Assembly (NCBI GenBank): GCA_934183045.1
Contig: CAKPRW010000033.1
Coordinates: 1-15,079, forward strand
Source of the DNA: an uncultured Clostridia bacterium
GTDB taxonomy: Bacteria; Bacillota; Clostridia; TANB77; CAG-508
Length of the DNA: 15,079 bases
Reading direction: 5' to 3'
A program made the position numbers and the translations under genes. The notes beneath the pieces are model-generated. The model made no database searches. It was not told the origin of the DNA and saw only the letters and a program-made list of their open reading frames with translations. This document shows positions 6,420 to 13,069 of the stretch, one piece after another (the stretch's first letter is position 1; each line of letters starts with the position of its first letter).

Positions 6420-6448
6420 TTGATAATTAAAAAAAAATAGTGTATAAA
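6420..6448 (+). promoter_or_regulatory. Sigma-A promoter of the UDP-sugar pyrophosphorylase gene
   Basis: TTGATA (6420-6425), 17-base spacer rich in A, TATAAA (6443-6448). The predicted start (about 6455) falls inside the hairpin at 6452-6480, which may therefore act in the leader of this gene as well as after the upstream gene. Confidence 0.6.
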
Positions 6449-6451
6449 TAT

Positions 6452-6480
6452 AAATACAGATAATTTTATTATCTGTATTT
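6452..6480 (+). terminator. Hairpin between the 5946 gene and the pyrophosphorylase gene
   Basis: A 12-pair stem, AAATACAGATAA / TTATCTGTATTT with loop TTTTA, 47 bases after the upstream stop. The T run after it is interrupted (ATTAATTTATA), so termination may be partial. Confidence 0.55.
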
Positions 6481-6508
6481 ATTAATTTATAAAGGAAGGA
6501 TTAATATT

Positions 6509-7759
6509 ATGGATCGTGAATTAGAGGATATTAAAGCTATATTAAAAAAATATGGTCAAGAGCACTTATTAAATCATTATGATAAACTTGATGATCACCA
6601 TAAAAAAGAATTAATAGAGCAAATAAAAAATATAGATTTTAGTTTAATTGATAGTTTATACAAAAATATGAAAAACGATGAAAAAAATAATGAAGATAAA
6701 ATAGAACCTATGGAATACTTAGATAAATATAAATTAAACGACAAATATAAATATTATGAAAATATAGGTAAAAAAGCTATAAAAGAAGGAAAACTTGCGG
6801 CAGTTACTATGGCAGGAGGACAAGGAACAAGATTAGGACATAATGGCCCAAAAGGAACATATGATATAGGATTAGATTCTCATAAATCATTATTTGAATT
6901 ATTGAGTGATGGATTAAAAGAAGAAGGAAAAAAATACGGAGTAATAATTCCTTGGTTTATCATGACAAGTAGAGAAAATAATCAAGCTACAATAGAATTC
7001 TTCGAAAAAAATAAATACTTTGGATATCAAAAAGATAAAAATTTATTTTTCTTTATTCAAGGTGAATTACCAATGATAGATACAGAGGGAAAAATATTGG
7101 TAAATGAAGAGGGATTAATAAAACTTGCTGCTGATGGACATGGTGGTATATACGAATCATTAGTAAAAAATAAAATGACAGAACAAATGAGACACATGGG
7201 AATAGAATGGGTATTTATAGGTGGAGTAGACAATTGCTTAGTTAAAATGGTAGATCCAGTACTTATGGGTGTAGCAATTGATAAAAAAGTAACAGTTGCT
7301 TGTAAATCAATTGTAAAAGCAAATCCACATGAAAAAGTAGGAGTATTTTGTAAAAGAAATGGAAAACCTAACGTAATTGAATATTCAGAAATAACAGATG
7401 AAATGGCAGAAGCAATAGATGAAAGTGGAGAATTATTATACGGTGAATCACATATTTTATGTAATTTGTTTAGTGTAGAAGCGGTTGAAAGAATGGGGGC
7501 AAAACCTTTACCATATCATGTTGCTTATAAAAAAGCTAAATATTTAGATAAAAATGGCAACATTATAGAACCTGATTCACCTAATGCATATAAATTTGAG
7601 GCATTCTTGTTTGATGCTTTTGGAGAAGTTGATGAAATGGCTGTCTTAAGAGTAAAGAGAGAAGAAGAATTTGCACCAGTTAAAAATGCAGATAGCGCAG
7701 GAGTAGACTGTCCAAAAACAGCTAGAGAACTATATATAAAATATTATAATTTAGATTAA
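6509..7759 (+). CDS. UDPGP-type UDP-sugar pyrophosphorylase (UAP1-like)
   Basis: 416 residues. It belongs to the eukaryote-like UDPGP family, which makes UDP-sugars from UTP and a sugar 1-phosphate in the cytoplasm. After a charged helical N-terminal part (1-95) comes the nucleotide-binding loop VTMAGGQGTRLGHNGPKGTY (99-118); then WFIMTSRENN, FFIQGELPMID, LAADGHGGIYESL (GHGG sugar/nucleotide contact), WVFIGGVDNCLVKMVDP, the NVIEYSEI segment, and KFEAFLFDAF with VLRVKREEEFAPVKNADS. This order is that of UDP-N-acetylhexosamine pyrophosphorylases; the substrate (GlcNAc-1-P, GalNAc-1-P or Glc-1-P) cannot be read from sequence. It is unlike the usual bacterial GlmU and GalU. SD AAGGAAGG precedes ATG 6509. 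The next gene is a phosphoglucomutase, so a glucose-6-P to glucose-1-P to UDP-glucose route is plausible. Confidence 0.9.
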   Translation: MDRELEDIKAILKKYGQEHLLNHYDKLDDHHKKELIEQIKNIDFSLIDSLYKNMKNDEKNNEDKIEPMEYLDKYKLNDKYKYYENIGKKAIKEGKLAAVTMAGGQGTRLGHNGPKGTYDIGLDSHKSLFELLSDGLKEEGKKYGVIIPWFIMTSRENNQATIEFFEKNKYFGYQKDKNLFFFIQGELPMIDTEGKILVNEEGLIKLAADGHGGIYESLVKNKMTEQMRHMGIEWVFIGGVDNCLVKMVDPVLMGVAIDKKVTVACKSIVKANPHEKVGVFCKRNGKPNVIEYSEITDEMAEAIDESGELLYGESHILCNLFSVEAVERMGAKPLPYHVAYKKAKYLDKNGNIIEPDSPNAYKFEAFLFDAFGEVDEMAVLRVKREEEFAPVKNADSAGVDCPKTARELYIKYYNLD

Positions 7760-7769
7760 TAATTAACTC

Positions 7770-7800
7770 AAAAAGTTGAAGTGATTTACTTCAACTTTTT
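7770..7800 (+). terminator. Rho-independent terminator of the pyrophosphorylase gene
   Basis: A perfect 13-pair stem AAAAAGTTGAAGT / ACTTCAACTTTTT with loop GATTT, beginning 10 bases after the stop; the descending arm ends in TTTTT followed by ATTTT. Confidence 0.9.
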
Positions 7801-7823
7801 ATTTTGAAAATTACTCTAATTTA

Positions 7824-7852
7824 TAGACAAGATAATTATAATAATGTATAAT
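7824..7852 (+). promoter_or_regulatory. Sigma-A promoter of the phosphoglucomutase gene
   Basis: TAGACA (7824-7829), 17-base spacer, TATAAT (7847-7852), about 31 bases upstream of the ATG. The gene is thus transcribed separately from the pyrophosphorylase, which has its own terminator. Confidence 0.7.
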
Positions 7853-7883
7853 TCTAACTATATTATATAGAAAGGATGATTGT

Positions 7884-9611
7884 ATGAATTATTTAGAAGA
7901 ATATAAGAAATGGTGTGAAAGTCCAGAATTCGATGAAGAAACAAAGAAAGAATTATTAGCAATAAAAGATGATGAAAAAGAGATTGAAGATAGATTTTAT
8001 CAGGAATTAGAATTTGGAACAGCAGGACTACGTGGTGTAATAGGTGCTGGGACAAATAGAATGAATAAATACACAGTAGGAAAAGCAACACAAGGGTTAG
8101 CAAATTACATAATAGAACAAGGTACAGAAGACAAGGGAGTAGCAATTAGCTATGATTCAAGGAGAATGTCAAAAGAATTTAGTTTACAGACAGCACTAAT
8201 ATTAAATGCTAATGGAATAAAAACATATTTATTCGAAAACTTAAGACCTGTACCAGAGTTATCATTTACTATAAGAGAATTAGGATGTACTGCTGGAGTA
8301 ATGATAACAGCTAGTCATAATCCTCCTAAATATAATGGATATAAGGTATATTGGGATGATGGATCACAAATAGTAGCTCCAAGAGATAAAGACATTATTG
8401 CAAAAGTAAGAGCTGTTGAAAGTTATAATGAAATAAAAGAAACTACAAGAGAAGAGGCTGAAGCAAAAGGATTATTTAATATAATTGGAAAAGAAATGGA
8501 TGATAAATATTTAAGTGTTTTAAAAAGCAAAGTATTAAATCCAGATACAGTAATAGAACAAGGGAAAGATTTAAAAGTTGTTTATACACCATTACATGGT
8601 ACAGGAAATACTGTTGCCGAAAGACTTTTAAATGAAATTGGTTTAAAAAATGTATATGTTGTTCCAGAACAAAAAGATCCTGATGGAAATTTCCCTACTG
8701 TAAGTTATCCAAATCCAGAAGACAAAAAAGCATTTAAATTAGCATTAGAACTAGCCAAAAAAGTAGATGCTGATGTTGTTCTAGCAACAGATCCAGATGC
8801 AGATAGATTAGGTATTTTTGCAAAAGATTCAAAAACTGGAGAATATATGGAATATACAGGAAATATGTCAGCATTGTTAATTGCAGAGTATAGAATTTCA
8901 CAAATGGCAGAAAAGGGAATATTACCAAGTGATGGTATGTTTATTACAACAATAGTATCTTCAGAATTAGCAAAAGCAATTGCTAAAAATTATAATTTAG
9001 AATGCATAGAGGTTTTAACGGGATTTAAAAATATTGGTGCTGTTATGAAAAAAGCAGAAGAAAATCATGATAAAACATATGTATTTGGATTTGAAGAAAG
9101 TTATGGTTGCTTAATTGGAGATTATGCTAGAGATAAAGATGGAATAGCTGCAGTTATGGCTCTTTGTGAAGCGGCATGTTATTATAAAGCACAAGGAAAA
9201 ACATTATGGGATGCAATGAATGATATATATGAAAAATATGGATATTATAAAGAAACACAAGTATCAATTGTTATGGAAGGTGCAGAGGGTGCACAAAAAA
9301 TAAAAGACATGATGACAAATATGAGAAATACACCAGTAGAAAAAATAGGAGAATATAAAGTCTTAACATTCAAAGACGTTGAGAAAGATATCGTAAAAGA
9401 TATGCAAACAGGAGAAATAACTAAGACTGGATTACCACATTCAAATGTATTATATTATGAATTAGAAAATAATAGTTGGTGTTGTGTAAGACCATCAGGA
9501 ACAGAACCAAAAATAAAATTATATATGGGAGTAAAAGGAACAAGTAAAGAAGATGCAACCAAGAAACTAGAAGATTTGAAAGTTGCAATGACAGAATTAG
9601 TAGAAGGATAA
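7884..9611 (+). CDS. Phosphoglucomutase / phosphomannomutase family, PgcA-like
   Basis: 575 residues, the length of Firmicute PgcA-type alpha-phosphoglucomutases. The enzyme interconverts glucose-6-P and glucose-1-P through a phosphoserine. All four active-site loops are present: TASHNPPKYNGYK (142-154) with the phosphorylated Ser144; the Mg-binding DPDADR (303-308); the sugar-binding GFEESYG (402-408); and the phosphate-binding RPSGTEPK (536-543). FGTAGLRG (44-51) at the N-terminus is also typical. ATG 7884 follows AAAGGATGAT. No membrane segment; cytoplasmic. The neighbour upstream makes UDP-sugars from the product, so the pair can feed wall, capsule or glycolipid synthesis. A phosphomannomutase or mixed specificity is possible. 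It uses CGT and AGA for Arg; there is no CGG. Confidence 0.95.
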   Translation: MNYLEEYKKWCESPEFDEETKKELLAIKDDEKEIEDRFYQELEFGTAGLRGVIGAGTNRMNKYTVGKATQGLANYIIEQGTEDKGVAISYDSRRMSKEFSLQTALILNANGIKTYLFENLRPVPELSFTIRELGCTAGVMITASHNPPKYNGYKVYWDDGSQIVAPRDKDIIAKVRAVESYNEIKETTREEAEAKGLFNIIGKEMDDKYLSVLKSKVLNPDTVIEQGKDLKVVYTPLHGTGNTVAERLLNEIGLKNVYVVPEQKDPDGNFPTVSYPNPEDKKAFKLALELAKKVDADVVLATDPDADRLGIFAKDSKTGEYMEYTGNMSALLIAEYRISQMAEKGILPSDGMFITTIVSSELAKAIAKNYNLECIEVLTGFKNIGAVMKKAEENHDKTYVFGFEESYGCLIGDYARDKDGIAAVMALCEAACYYKAQGKTLWDAMNDIYEKYGYYKETQVSIVMEGAEGAQKIKDMMTNMRNTPVEKIGEYKVLTFKDVEKDIVKDMQTGEITKTGLPHSNVLYYELENNSWCCVRPSGTEPKIKLYMGVKGTSKEDATKKLEDLKVAMTELVEG

Positions 9612-9671
9612 TTTATAGATATATAGAAATTATTATATTGATAAAATTAGTATAAAGGTTGATAAAAAATA

Positions 9672-9700
9672 AAAAACAGTCTGATTTTAAGACTGTTTTT
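9672..9700. terminator. Bidirectional terminator between the phosphoglucomutase gene and ttcA
   Basis: An 11-pair stem AAAAACAGTCT / AGACTGTTTTT with loop GATTTTA, followed on the plus strand by TT and on the minus strand by TTATTTTTTATC. It sits between two convergent genes, 60 bases after one stop and 12 bases after the other. Confidence 0.92.
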
Positions 9701-9712
9701 TTATACTATCTG

Positions 9713-10417
9713 TTATTTCCATCCATCTATATTTCTTTGAATTGCTCCAAATAGATTTGCGCGTACCATGGGAATACTTTTAGTAAGAGTAAATATTAGT
9801 TGTTTCATATCTTCTCTTTTTGAAGTACCGTCCATAGGACAAACTTTTGGCATAACTTCTAAATTATTTTTTCTAACAAATCTCTTTGTATCTTTTTCAG
9901 GAGTATATATTAAAGGTCTAATTAAAGTTATTTTTGATCGATCCATATAACTTACAGGAGAGAAAGTACCTATATTTCCTGTGTAAAGCAAATTTAACAA
10001 AAAGGTTTCTAAGACATCATCTTGATTATGACCTAGAGCAATTTTATTGCAACCTTCTCGTATAGCTACAGAATTTATAGCACCTCTACGTAAGTTAGCA
10101 CACAAAGAACATGGATTTTTTTCTTTTCTAATATCAAATACGATTTCTTTTGCATGGGTCTTTTCTATAAATAATGGTATTTCTAGATTATCACACATTT
10201 CTTTCAAAAAGCTTGTATCAAAAAAATCAAAACCTGGATCTATAGATATAGCAATTATTTCGAATTTTTTAGGGTAAAATCTTTGTAAAGACTTAAACGC
10301 ATGTAACATAGTAATTGAGTCTTTTCCACCAGACAAGCAAATTGCAATTTTATCATTTTCCTCTATCATATTATACTTTTCAATTGCTTTTCGCATATAA
10401 CTTAATATTCTTTGCAT
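9713..10417 (-). CDS. ttcA: TtcA-family tRNA 2-thiolation PP-loop enzyme
   Basis: 234 residues from ATG 10417, chosen because AAAGGTG (10430-10424) lies 6 bases upstream; a GTG start at 10426 would overlap that site. It is an adenylating PP-loop ATPase with SGGKDS at 29-34, then AISIDPGFDF, CSLCANLRRGAI with Cys103 and Cys106, GHNQDDVLETFLLNLLYTG (129-147), and a third Cys in KVCPMDGTSKRED (Cys193). E. coli TtcA uses an equivalent CxxC plus third Cys to hold a [4Fe-4S] cluster while making 2-thiocytidine at tRNA position 32; the same arrangement here supports the family. Substrate position in this organism is inferred. Another member of the TtcA/TtuA group, or a related tRNA sulfurase, cannot be excluded. 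It uses CGC, CGA, CGT and AGA for Arg, none as CGG. Confidence 0.88.
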   Translation of the reverse strand: MQRILSYMRKAIEKYNMIEENDKIAICLSGGKDSITMLHAFKSLQRFYPKKFEIIAISIDPGFDFFDTSFLKEMCDNLEIPLFIEKTHAKEIVFDIRKEKNPCSLCANLRRGAINSVAIREGCNKIALGHNQDDVLETFLLNLLYTGNIGTFSPVSYMDRSKITLIRPLIYTPEKDTKRFVRKNNLEVMPKVCPMDGTSKREDMKQLIFTLTKSIPMVRANLFGAIQRNIDGWK

Positions 10418-10433
10418 TTTTATCACCTTTAAT

Positions 10434-10461
10434 ATTATAGCAGAAAATATTTAAAAGACAA
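10434..10461 (-). promoter_or_regulatory. Sigma-A promoter of ttcA
   Basis: On the minus strand TTGTCT (10461-10456), 16-base spacer, TATAAT (10439-10434). The start of transcription would be near 10428, leaving a leader of only about 10 bases made up almost entirely of the AAAGGTG ribosome binding site. Confidence 0.6.
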
Positions 10462-10534
10462 GATTAGTTGTTTGATTACAAATAGAATAATAAAAAATTA
10501 AAAGATCAAGTGCTAGAAAGAGAAGGTTCTTGAC

Positions 10535-10563
10535 TTGCTTTTTAAATAAAAATACATTATAAT
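10535..10563 (+). promoter_or_regulatory. Promoter of tRNA-Arg
   Basis: TTGCTT (10535-10540), 17-base spacer, TATAAT (10558-10563), 10 bases before the mature tRNA. A better -35 match, TTGACT at 10530-10535, is 22 bases from the -10 and so too far. Confidence 0.65.
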
Positions 10564-10573
10564 ATTTATATAT

Positions 10574-10649
<76 letters not shown>

Positions 10650-10747
10650 TATATTTCTAATGTTTATTAGAAACATAAATATAAAAATGAGTAAAAAATA
10701 CATGACAGTCTTAATAAGAAAAAATTACATAACTAATACTTAAAGTA

Positions 10748-10900
10748 CATAAAAACCAAAAAAACGACATTTTTTTTGGTTTTTCTCTTTACTTTTATAA
10801 TAGTGTTTGTATATAATATGTAGTATAAAAATGAGAAAAGATAGAACCGATTTGGCGACCGACTATCTTTTCTCTCTATGAGCATACAAATTGTACGCTT
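10748..10900 (-). ncRNA. Candidate small RNA of about 150 bases, three hairpins
   Basis: Between a near-consensus promoter (10935-10907) and a strong terminator (10784-10751), the minus strand has no credible protein gene but is well structured. The RNA would start with a hairpin GCGUAC-AAUUU-GUAUGC (10898-10882), then a perfect 12-pair stem GAGAAAAGATAG / CTATCTTTTCTC (10874-10863 with 10844-10833) with an 18-base loop, then an unstructured A/U linker and the terminator. The 18-base loop (10862-10845) is GC-richer than anything around it and holds two CGG triplets flanking TCGCCAAAT. I recognise no known RNA family (not tRNA, 6S, tmRNA or RNase P). It is divergent from the Agr-like cassette, which starts about 110 bases upstream of its promoter, much as RNAIII is divergent from agr in staphylococci, but the similarity is only positional. 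Confidence 0.55.
10751..10784. terminator. Bidirectional terminator shared by tRNA-Arg and the minus-strand small RNA
   Basis: A perfect 14-pair stem, AAAAACCAAAAAAA / TTTTTTTGGTTTTT, with loop CGACAT. Both arms are A- or T-rich, so each strand ends in a U tract. It lies about 100 bases after tRNA-Arg on the plus strand and at the end of the predicted RNA on the minus strand. Confidence 0.8.
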
Positions 10901-10906
10901 ATTCAC

Positions 10907-10935
10907 ATTATACACAACCTAGTAGGTTAAGTCAA
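10907..10935 (-). promoter_or_regulatory. Near-consensus promoter with palindrome in the spacer
   Basis: Minus strand TTGACT (10935-10930), 17-base spacer, TATAAT (10912-10907). The spacer holds a perfect inverted repeat AACCTA-C-TAGGTT (10929-10917), well placed to be a repressor operator between -35 and -10. The rest of the gap up to 11046 has no clear plus-strand promoter for the Agr-like cassette; TATACT near 10978 is a possible -10 without a good -35. Confidence 0.7.
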
Positions 10936-11046
10936 GAGTATTTGTTATATTTGGACAACATATAAAATTGATTTCAATATACTAAATGAGGTCTAAATTT
11001 GGAAAACTTGCATATGATTAAGTAGAGAGTTGAAGGGGAGAAAAAT

Positions 11047-11577
11047 ATGAAACAATTAGTTGTAAATTTATTTTTAGGAATGGTACCAGAAGTTATATTT
11101 TTTTGTGTATTTCTAACAACCTGTAAAGAAATAAAAAACAAATTTCTAAGTCTTTTTATACTAAATATTTTAAGTTATATAGGTGCTGGAATTTTAACAT
11201 CATATAGTATATTTAGTTATATTCTTTATATATTCGCACAATATGTTATTTTAAAATTATTATATAAAGATAAAATTGAATATATAGATGTGTTTTTAAT
11301 AACTATTTCACATGTATATGTATTTATAATTGGATTAGTTTGTTATAAGTTAGTTAATAACTATTATGTAGCATTTATATTAGATAGAATACTATTGTTT
11401 GTACCTTTTATATTTAGTAAAAAACTTAAAAATATATATCAGTTATATAAAAAAGCATGGAATAGAAATAAAGAAAATAAAATTAGAAGTATTTCATTAA
11501 GAAATATTAGCTTAATTATTTTAAATGTGTTCTTATTTTTGTCAGACTTGGTCTGTACATATATTTCAAATTTATAA
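11047..11577 (+). CDS. Six-helix membrane protein, AgrC-sensor-like without kinase
   Basis: 176 residues, start ATG 11047 with AAGGGGAG 6 bases upstream. Six hydrophobic segments are visible at about 4-25, 33-52, 55-73, 79-100, 106-124 and 149-172; a basic loop (125-147, KKLKNIYQLYKKAWNRNKENK) precedes the last. Helix number, short loops and hydrophobic pattern resemble the peptide-sensing domain of AgrC-type receptors, but the chain stops where the histidine kinase would begin. This is a resemblance by eye, not a proven homology; a transporter accessory or immunity protein is possible. The stop TAA lies inside the AAGGAGGTGA ribosome binding site of the next gene, a 16-codon peptide, and the AgrB-like gene follows, so the three are very probably one operon. 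Function is inferred from this context. Confidence 0.75.
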   Translation: MKQLVVNLFLGMVPEVIFFCVFLTTCKEIKNKFLSLFILNILSYIGAGILTSYSIFSYILYIFAQYVILKLLYKDKIEYIDVFLITISHVYVFIIGLVCYKLVNNYYVAFILDRILLFVPFIFSKKLKNIYQLYKKAWNRNKENKIRSISLRNISLIILNVFLFLSDLVCTYISNL

Positions 11578-11590
11578 GGAGGTGAAATAT

Positions 11591-11641
11591 ATGCCAATAC
11601 ATTCTTTATGGTTTTTTTGTGATACAGAAGAAGGAGAATAA
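11591..11641 (+). CDS. 16-residue peptide, candidate AgrD-like signal precursor
   Basis: The frame MPIHSLWFFCDTEEGE starts at ATG 11591, 5 bases after AAGGAGGTGA (11576-11585), the strongest ribosome binding site of the window. It sits between a receptor-like and an AgrB-like gene, exactly where an AgrD belongs. S5-L-W-F-F9 has the five-residue spacing of an autoinducing-peptide ring: the C. perfringens peptide is the CLWFT thiolactone, and some staphylococci use Ser and close a lactone (STGFF). The following CDTEEGE matches the acidic AgrD tail recognised by AgrB. What is missing is the N-terminal amphipathic leader: only four residues precede the ring. Caution: the codons for EEGE also form the GGAG site of the next gene, so the acidic tail may be partly forced by that. 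Cys10 is the alternative ring residue. No direct proof of product. Confidence 0.65.
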   Translation: MPIHSLWFFCDTEEGE

Positions 11642-11646
11642 AACTA

Positions 11647-12294
11647 ATGAATAATGTAAGAAAAAATATACCAAGTATTATATTTAATTTGGCAGAATTT
11701 TTAATAATATTTCTATTAGGAGCTATATCAAAAGTTTCAGTTGAAAAAATTACTTTTTTATGTGTGTTATTTACTATAATTAGATCACAATGTAATAAAC
11801 CAATGCACTATCAATCACCATTTTTATGCATGATATGGAGTGCAGTTGTGTTTGAGTCATTCTTTTTAGTAACAAAAATTAATATGCCAATAGCAATGAT
11901 TCTTACTGCTTTCGGTGCTATTATTTTAACAAAAGATGGTGACATAAAAAATATGTTTATGTATAAAAGAAAAGATAGCTCTAAATATATAGAAATGAAA
12001 AAATATATAAAAGAAAATAAAAATTCTGTAGAGTTAGAAAGATTTGAAAAAATTTTGAAAAATTTAGATGAACAATATGGAGAAAGATATAAAAATAGTT
12101 TCTATGATATATATCAATTATATTTTAAAGAAGAAAAGACTTTTAAAGAAATATTAGATATAAAGGAACTATATGATAATCATGAAATAACAAAATATTT
12201 AGACATTATTTTTGTGAGTTTTAATACATATATAAATACTTGCAATGATTTTGAAGGATCAAAAAATAAAAAAGGACTAACTAATTCTAGTTAG
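11647..12294 (+). CDS. AgrB-like membrane peptidase with long soluble C-terminal tail
   Basis: 215 residues. The membrane part has segments at about 10-27, 34-46, 58-79 and 82-98. Between the second and third lies the catalytic-type pair His54 and Cys61 (PMHYQSPFLCM), with the same seven-residue step as His77 and Cys84 of staphylococcal AgrB (YHAKSSLLC), and an Arg (46) shortly before. AgrB is the membrane cysteine peptidase that trims AgrD and forms the thiolactone. Unlike AgrB it lacks several membrane residues at the N-terminus and carries about 115 soluble residues after the last helix. In these, FKEEKTFKEILDIKELYDNHEITKYLD (about 160-186) looks like a degenerate helix-turn-helix of the sigma region 4 type; this is an inference. 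SD GGAG lies within the end of the peptide gene. The stop overlaps a terminator hairpin. Confidence 0.75.
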   Translation: MNNVRKNIPSIIFNLAEFLIIFLLGAISKVSVEKITFLCVLFTIIRSQCNKPMHYQSPFLCMIWSAVVFESFFLVTKINMPIAMILTAFGAIILTKDGDIKNMFMYKRKDSSKYIEMKKYIKENKNSVELERFEKILKNLDEQYGERYKNSFYDIYQLYFKEEKTFKEILDIKELYDNHEITKYLDIIFVSFNTYINTCNDFEGSKNKKGLTNSS

Positions 12295-12300
12295 TTCTTT
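12271..12300 (+). terminator. Terminator of the Agr-like operon
   Basis: A 13-pair stem AAAGGACTAACTA / TAGTTAGTTCTTT (one G-U pair) with loop ATTC, followed by TAAAATTTTA. The stem contains the last codons and the stop (12292-12294) of the AgrB-like gene. Confidence 0.8.
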
Positions 12301-12320
12301 TAAAATTTTATTAGTGTACA

Positions 12321-12351
12321 CTGACATTTATTGTGTCGAATATTGTAAAAT
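12321..12351 (+). promoter_or_regulatory. Weak promoter candidate with a TGTCGAA box
   Basis: CTGACA (12321-12326) and TAAAAT (12346-12351) are 19 bases apart, longer than ideal. Between them lies TGTCGAA (12334-12340), identical to the Spo0A-box core, and a 10-base palindrome AGTGTACACT (12313-12322) overlaps the -35. Each could occur by chance in a window of this size. Confidence 0.35.
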
Positions 12352-12382
12352 AATGTTGAAATATAAAACAAAGGAGAAAAAA

Positions 12383-12526
12383 ATGAGCGATAAAGTATTA
12401 AAGAACGTGAAGAAAGAATTGAATTTTAAGGAAAAAGTTATAATTAGATTATTTCCAATGACATTTGCTAAAGTATATTACACAACAAAAATTAATACAA
12501 TTAAAAATATTTGCAAAAAACTATGA
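12383..12526 (+). CDS. Small basic protein of 47 residues
   Basis: Start ATG 12383 with AAAGGAG 6 bases upstream; an upstream in-frame ATG at 12314 has no ribosome binding site. The protein is strongly basic and amphipathic (KEKVIIRLFPMTFAKVYYTT in the middle, KNICKKL at the end), with no signal peptide or clear membrane helix. I believe short proteins with an LFPxTFxKVY-like core are common in Clostridia, but I know no function. It lies between the Agr-like operon terminator and tadA; the tadA -35 overlaps its last codons. A role as a membrane-surface or nucleic-acid-binding peptide would fit the charge but is speculation. Confidence 0.7.
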   Translation: MSDKVLKNVKKELNFKEKVIIRLFPMTFAKVYYTTKINTIKNICKKL

Positions 12527-12539
12527 AAAAGTGTATACT
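12511..12539 (+). promoter_or_regulatory. Sigma-A promoter of tadA
   Basis: TTGCAA (12511-12516), 17-base spacer, TATACT (12534-12539), 38 bases upstream of the tadA ATG. The -35 lies inside the 3' end of the small basic protein gene. Confidence 0.65.
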
Positions 12540-12577
12540 TATAAAATATTATAGTACTAAATTAGAAAGGGATATAT

Positions 12578-13051
12578 ATGGAAGAAAAATTCATGAAAGA
12601 AGCACTGAAAGAAGCGCAAAAGGCGTATGATAAATTAGAAATTCCAGTTGGTGCTGTTATTGTGAAAGATGGGAAAATAATTGCTAAAGCACATAATTTA
12701 AAAGAGACAAAATTTGACACAACAAAGCATGCAGAAATTTTGGCAATTCAAAAAGCTAGTAAGAAAATGAAAAGCTGGAGACTATTAGATTGTGAGATGT
12801 ATGTTACATTAGAACCTTGTTCTATGTGTGCAGGTGCTATAATAAATTCAAGAATTAAGAAATTGTATATAGGAACTTCAGATCCAAAAACAGGGGCGGC
12901 TGGTTCTGTATTAAATTTATTTAATGATTATAAATTTAATCATAATGTAGAGATAGAAGAAAACATCATGCAAGAAGAATGTGAAACTATTTTAAAAGAC
13001 TTTTTTAAAATGTTGAGAAAATCGAAAAAACAAAATAAAACACAAATATAA
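12578..13051 (+). CDS. tadA: tRNA-specific adenosine deaminase
   Basis: 157 residues, full length. TadA deaminates the wobble adenosine (A34) of tRNA-Arg(ACG) to inosine, so that this tRNA reads CGU, CGC and CGA. It is a zinc deaminase: HAE at 51-53 (His51 ligand, Glu53 proton shuttle), PCSMCAGA at 80-87 (Cys81 and Cys84 ligands), IPVGAVIVKDGK at 22-33, and GTSDPKTGAAGS. The start is ATG 12578 after AAAGGG. It is upstream of SRP RNA and dnaX as in Bacillus. The product does not allow CGG to be read, which matters because CGG is the codon at both frameshift sites in this window. The C-terminus is a lysine-rich tail. Confidence 0.96.
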   Translation: MEEKFMKEALKEAQKAYDKLEIPVGAVIVKDGKIIAKAHNLKETKFDTTKHAEILAIQKASKKMKSWRLLDCEMYVTLEPCSMCAGAIINSRIKKLYIGTSDPKTGAAGSVLNLFNDYKFNHNVEIEENIMQEECETILKDFFKMLRKSKKQNKTQI

Positions 13052-13069
13052 TATGATTTGGAGGATATT

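Noticed and set aside
7858..8145. Minus-strand Leu-rich open frame over the phosphoglucomutase start
   Set aside because: Antisense shadow of a gene with all active-site motifs; composition is that of reversed AT-rich codons.
10733..10915. Minus-strand open frame of about 60 codons over the small-RNA region
   Set aside because: No ribosome binding site; the frame starts within the -10 of the promoter and runs through a hairpin terminator. The two CGG triplets in it are therefore not counted as codons.
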